Assembly: GCA_903907185.1 (NCBI GenBank)
Contig: CAIVND010000069.1
Location: forward strand, 1 to 8,291
Direction of reading: 5' to 3'
From: an uncultured Acidimicrobiaceae bacterium
Lineage (GTDB): Bacteria > Actinomycetota > Acidimicrobiia > Acidimicrobiales > Bog-793
Length of the DNA: 8,291 bases
Of this stretch, positions 5,724 to 8,291 are shown piece by piece (within the stretch, counting starts at the first letter, position 1; the number at the start of each line of letters is the position of its first letter). The notes below the pieces were generated by a model. That model was not told the DNA's origin, ran no database searches, and saw only the letters and a list, made by a program, of their open reading frames with translations. The translations under genes and the position numbers were made by a program.

Positions 5724-8291
5724 CCATGGACGCGAACGGCCTACGCCAGGCCTATACGCGCTTTTTTGTCGAACGGGGCCATCTCGCTCTCCCCGCGGCC
5801 TCGCTTATTCCTCATGATCCCTCGATCATGTTCACGATCGCGGGAATGGTGCAGTTCAAGCCGTACTTTCTCGGTGAGCAGACACCACCGTCTCCCCGAG
5901 TAACGACCGTGCAGCCGTGCTTTCGCATGGTCGATATCGACCAGATCGGCACGACCTCACGGCACGCGACCTTCTTTGAGATGTTGGGAAACTTCAGCTT
6001 CGGTGACTATTTCAAAGAGGAGGCGATCCCTTTTGCGTGGGAGTTCGTCACCGAGGTCCTTGGCTTTGATCCTGATCGACTTTGGGTCACGGTGCATGAG
6101 AGCGATACCGACTCGAGCGGAATCTGGCAGGAGACCGCAGGAATGCCCCTTGAGCGCATACAGAAGATGGGTGCGGACAACTTTTGGCAGATGGGCGACA
6201 CCGGTCCCTGCGGCCCATGCTCAGAGATCTACTACGACCGCGGTCCAGAATATGGCAGTGGAGGTGGGCCAGCCAATGGCTCTGACGCTCGTTACATTGA
6301 GATCTGGAATCTCGTCTTTACTCAGTTTGAGCGGGAGATCGATGGTTCGATGCACGACCTTCCGCGCAAAAATATCGACACCGGCGCTGGGATGGAACGG
6401 ATGCTCTTTCTTGCCCAGGGTGTCGAGTCGGTCTTTGAGACCGACCTAGTCGCTCCGTTGATTGAGGAGGCCTCGCGCCTGACTGGACAGCGCATGGGTG
6501 TCTCTGAATCTACAGACGTTGCTCTTCGTATCCTTGCGGATCATGCGAGGGCGATGACGATGCTGATCTCCGACGGAGTCTTTCCAAGCAATGAGGGAAG
6601 GGGCTACACACTGCGGCGAGTGATACGTCGCGCAGTGATGCGTGCCTATCAGCTCGGTGTGGAAGATCTTGTTACACCGGTTCTCGTCGCGACAGCGGTT
6701 GAGACACTTCGTACGGCCTACCCGAAACTTGAACACAGTCAGTCCTTCGTGCAGACCGTTGTCAGCCATGAGGAGGAAGCCTTCCGAAAGACCCTCCGCT
6801 CAGGCACTCTCCTCATCGAAGCGGAGCTGGCAAGAGGTGTGCAATCGATCGATGGTGAGGTTGCATTTAAATTGCATGACACCTTTGGATTCCCCATCGA
6901 CCTCACGGTCGAGTTTGCGACCGAGCGGGGAGTCAGCGTCGACCGCGAGGGATTCGATCAAGCCATGGACGAGCAGAGGAATCGCGCGCGTCTCGCAGGC
7001 AAGTCCATCGGTGCCGGTGCAGGCACTCCGGAGAGCTGGCGTGCGCTCGTCGATAGCTTTGGGGTCACAAACTTTGTTGGCTATGACGAAAGCCGGGTTG
7101 CCTCGACAGTGCTTGCGATCATTGACCGTGAAGACACCGGAACCTATGCAAATTTTGAGGGAGAGGGCGTCCCTGATGGTAAGCAACTCCTTGATGTGAT
7201 CTTGGACACAACTCCCTTCTATGGCGAGGGTGGTGGTCAGATCGGCGATAGCGGAACGATTGAATCCGCGCAGGCAAAGATGCGAGTTCTTGACACGACG
7301 CGGGTTGCCGACGGCCTTTTCCGTCACGTTGGCTACCTCATCTCCGGTGAGTTGACACAGGGCGATGAGGTGATTGCGGAGATTGATGTCGATCGCCGAG
7401 CGGCAATCCGTCGAAATCACACAGCGACTCATCTCCTCCAGCATGCGTTGCGCGCGGTTCTTGGCGATCACGTAACCCAACAGGGTTCACTTGTTGCACC
7501 GGACCGGCTCCGCTTTGACTTCAGCCATTTCGGGTCGTTGGAGAGTGCCGAACGAATTGAGGTCGAACGGCTCGTAAACAGCGAGATCTTGAGTGATCAC
7601 AGCGTTCGGACCTATGAGTCATCGAAGGCCGATGCGGAGGCAGCAGGTGCAATTGCGTTCTTTGGCGACAAATATGGTTCGGTCGTTCGGGTGGTTGAAG
7701 CGGGTGATCTCTCAGTCGAGCTTTGCGGCGGTACTCATGTCGACGCGCTCGGGATGATCGGTTCTTTTCGGATCGTCTCCGAGGGATCGATCGGAGCCAA
7801 CACCCGCAGACTCGAGGCAGTAACCGGCTTTGGCGCCCTTCGAGAGGCTGATGCTCAGCGCGACTTGATTGAACATGCGTCATCATTGCTTAGAACACAG
7901 CCAGGCGAACTCGAAGAGACTCTTGGCCGACTCCTTGAGCGACAGCATGAGCTCGAAGATGAGGTCAGTTCGCTCAAACGCGCACAGCTCGGCGATGTAG
8001 CGAAACAACTTGTCGCAGATGCCACTGATGGGAGTTTGGTCTTTCGGCGAGATGGAATCGATGCCGATGCGCTGCGTGAACTCGCGCTTGCTGTCCGTGG
8101 AAGCGGTGTCGATAGGGTCGCTGGAATTGGAACACCCGACGGTGAAAAGGTTGCACTTGTCGTAGCGCTTGCAAAAGAGACCGGCCTCAGCGCGAAAGAG
8201 GTTGCTTCAATTGCCGCGAAGTTAGTAGGAGGAGGGGGCGGTGGGACTCCTGAGCTCGCAACAGCGGGTGGCCGAGATCTGACGAAGATCG
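5720..8291 (+). CDS. alaS: Alanine--tRNA ligase (AlaRS), 3'-truncated by window edge
   Basis: AlaRS charges tRNA-Ala and removes mischarged Ser/Gly. The reading frame stays open from 5720 to the window end (857 codons); family length (E. coli 876) suggests that only some 20-35 codons are missing. In order: N-terminal class II core with HATFFEMLGNFSFGDYFK (from residue 82), GDTGPCGPCSEIYYD (from 159) and motif 3 KNIDTGAGMER (D220); the tRNA-recognition helical region with SDGVFPSNEGRGYTLRR; an editing domain with YGEGGGQIGDSG and zinc ligands H567 and H571 (HTATH), C669 and H673 (CGGTH). The H567-C669 spacing equals that of E. coli H564-C666. A helical linker and the C-Ala domain with a run of six glycines (837-842) follow. 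The loop after motif 1 reads RMVDIDQIG, the short actinobacterial form. ATG 5720 is preferred over ATG 5726 because GGAGAGG lies 8 bases upstream and the ATGA overlap couples it to rarA. Low doubt about identity. Confidence 0.97.
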   Translation, partial: MTMDANGLRQAYTRFFVERGHLALPAASLIPHDPSIMFTIAGMVQFKPYFLGEQTPPSPRVTTVQPCFRMVDIDQIGTTSRHATFFEMLGNFSFGDYFKEEAIPFAWEFVTEVLGFDPDRLWVTVHESDTDSSGIWQETAGMPLERIQKMGADNFWQMGDTGPCGPCSEIYYDRGPEYGSGGGPANGSDARYIEIWNLVFTQFEREIDGSMHDLPRKNIDTGAGMERMLFLAQGVESVFETDLVAPLIEEASRLTGQRMGVSESTDVALRILADHARAMTMLISDGVFPSNEGRGYTLRRVIRRAVMRAYQLGVEDLVTPVLVATAVETLRTAYPKLEHSQSFVQTVVSHEEEAFRKTLRSGTLLIEAELARGVQSIDGEVAFKLHDTFGFPIDLTVEFATERGVSVDREGFDQAMDEQRNRARLAGKSIGAGAGTPESWRALVDSFGVTNFVGYDESRVASTVLAIIDREDTGTYANFEGEGVPDGKQLLDVILDTTPFYGEGGGQIGDSGTIESAQAKMRVLDTTRVADGLFRHVGYLISGELTQGDEVIAEIDVDRRAAIRRNHTATHLLQHALRAVLGDHVTQQGSLVAPDRLRFDFSHFGSLESAERIEVERLVNSEILSDHSVRTYESSKADAEAAGAIAFFGDKYGSVVRVVEAGDLSVELCGGTHVDALGMIGSFRIVSEGSIGANTRRLEAVTGFGALREADAQRDLIEHASSLLRTQPGELEETLGRLLERQHELEDEVSSLKRAQLGDVAKQLVADATDGSLVFRRDGIDADALRELALAVRGSGVDRVAGIGTPDGEKVALVVALAKETGLSAKEVASIAAKLVGGGGGGTPELATAGGRDLTKI

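Noticed and set aside
5976..7199. Plus-strand open frames of about 157 and 185 codons in another frame of alaS
   Set aside because: The alaS frame is continuous and full of AlaRS motifs here, so these are out-of-frame shadows rather than signs of a frameshift.
6800..7480. Long open frame on the minus strand (about 226 codons) opposite alaS
   Set aside because: It lies wholly inside conserved AlaRS sequence, with no family motif or convincing ribosome-binding site that I can see.
1..8291. T-box or other leader regulation of the synthetase genes, and intrinsic terminators
   Set aside because: No intergenic space exists: junctions are 4-base overlaps or a 6-base gap, and I saw no hairpin followed by a T-run.
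1..8291. HIP1-type octamer (GCGATCGC) as the explanation for GATC richness
   Set aside because: I found many CGATCG cores but no full GCGATCGC, so the cyanobacterial repeat does not apply.
1..8291. Mobile elements, CRISPR arrays, tRNA genes, prophage or defence genes
   Set aside because: All sequence is accounted for by five conserved housekeeping genes; no repeats with spacers, terminal inverted repeats or tRNA-like folds were seen.

Overview
The window is a piece of bacterial chromosome filled almost completely by five housekeeping genes on the + strand: relA (3' part only), hisS, aspS, rarA and alaS (its last few codons lie beyond the window). Base composition is moderately G+C-rich (roughly 55-60% by eye on sampled lines). 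I see no RNA gene, mobile element, CRISPR array, long repeat, phage gene or non-coding stretch longer than 6 bases.

Organism: the gene order and several protein details point to Actinomycetota. The moderate G+C suggests a lineage such as Acidimicrobiia rather than the high-G+C Actinomycetia. The AlaRS has the short actinobacterial 'DIDxxG' loop in place of the longer GGKHN loop of E. coli, and the AspRS carries the His/Gly pair typical of non-discriminating enzymes, as in mycobacteria. The class-level placement is an inference.

Layout: relA (1-1234) ends in TGA inside the GTG start of hisS (1231-2493). hisS ends in TGA inside the ATG of aspS (2490-4292). aspS is followed after 6 bases by rarA (4299-5723), in the same reading frame. 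rarA ends in TGA inside the ATG of alaS (5720 to beyond 8291). Junctions this tight leave no room for separate promoters, terminators or T-box leaders, so these genes are most likely one transcript with coupled translation. Any promoter lies upstream of the window, and any terminator lies downstream.

How the genes fit together: HisRS, AspRS and AlaRS charge tRNAs. Rel senses failure of charging (uncharged tRNA on the ribosome) and makes or degrades (p)ppGpp. RarA is a AAA+ ATPase acting at stalled replication forks; it often sits in this neighbourhood in Gram-positive bacteria without a known mechanistic link. The AspRS is predicted to charge both tRNA-Asp and tRNA-Asn, implying a GatCAB amidotransferase elsewhere in the genome.

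I found no new biological system here. The points worth a second look are modest: extreme operon compaction, the AspRS specificity residues, a four-cysteine cluster in HisRS, a polar tail on RarA, an in-frame UGA between aspS and rarA, and an unusually high density of GATC.
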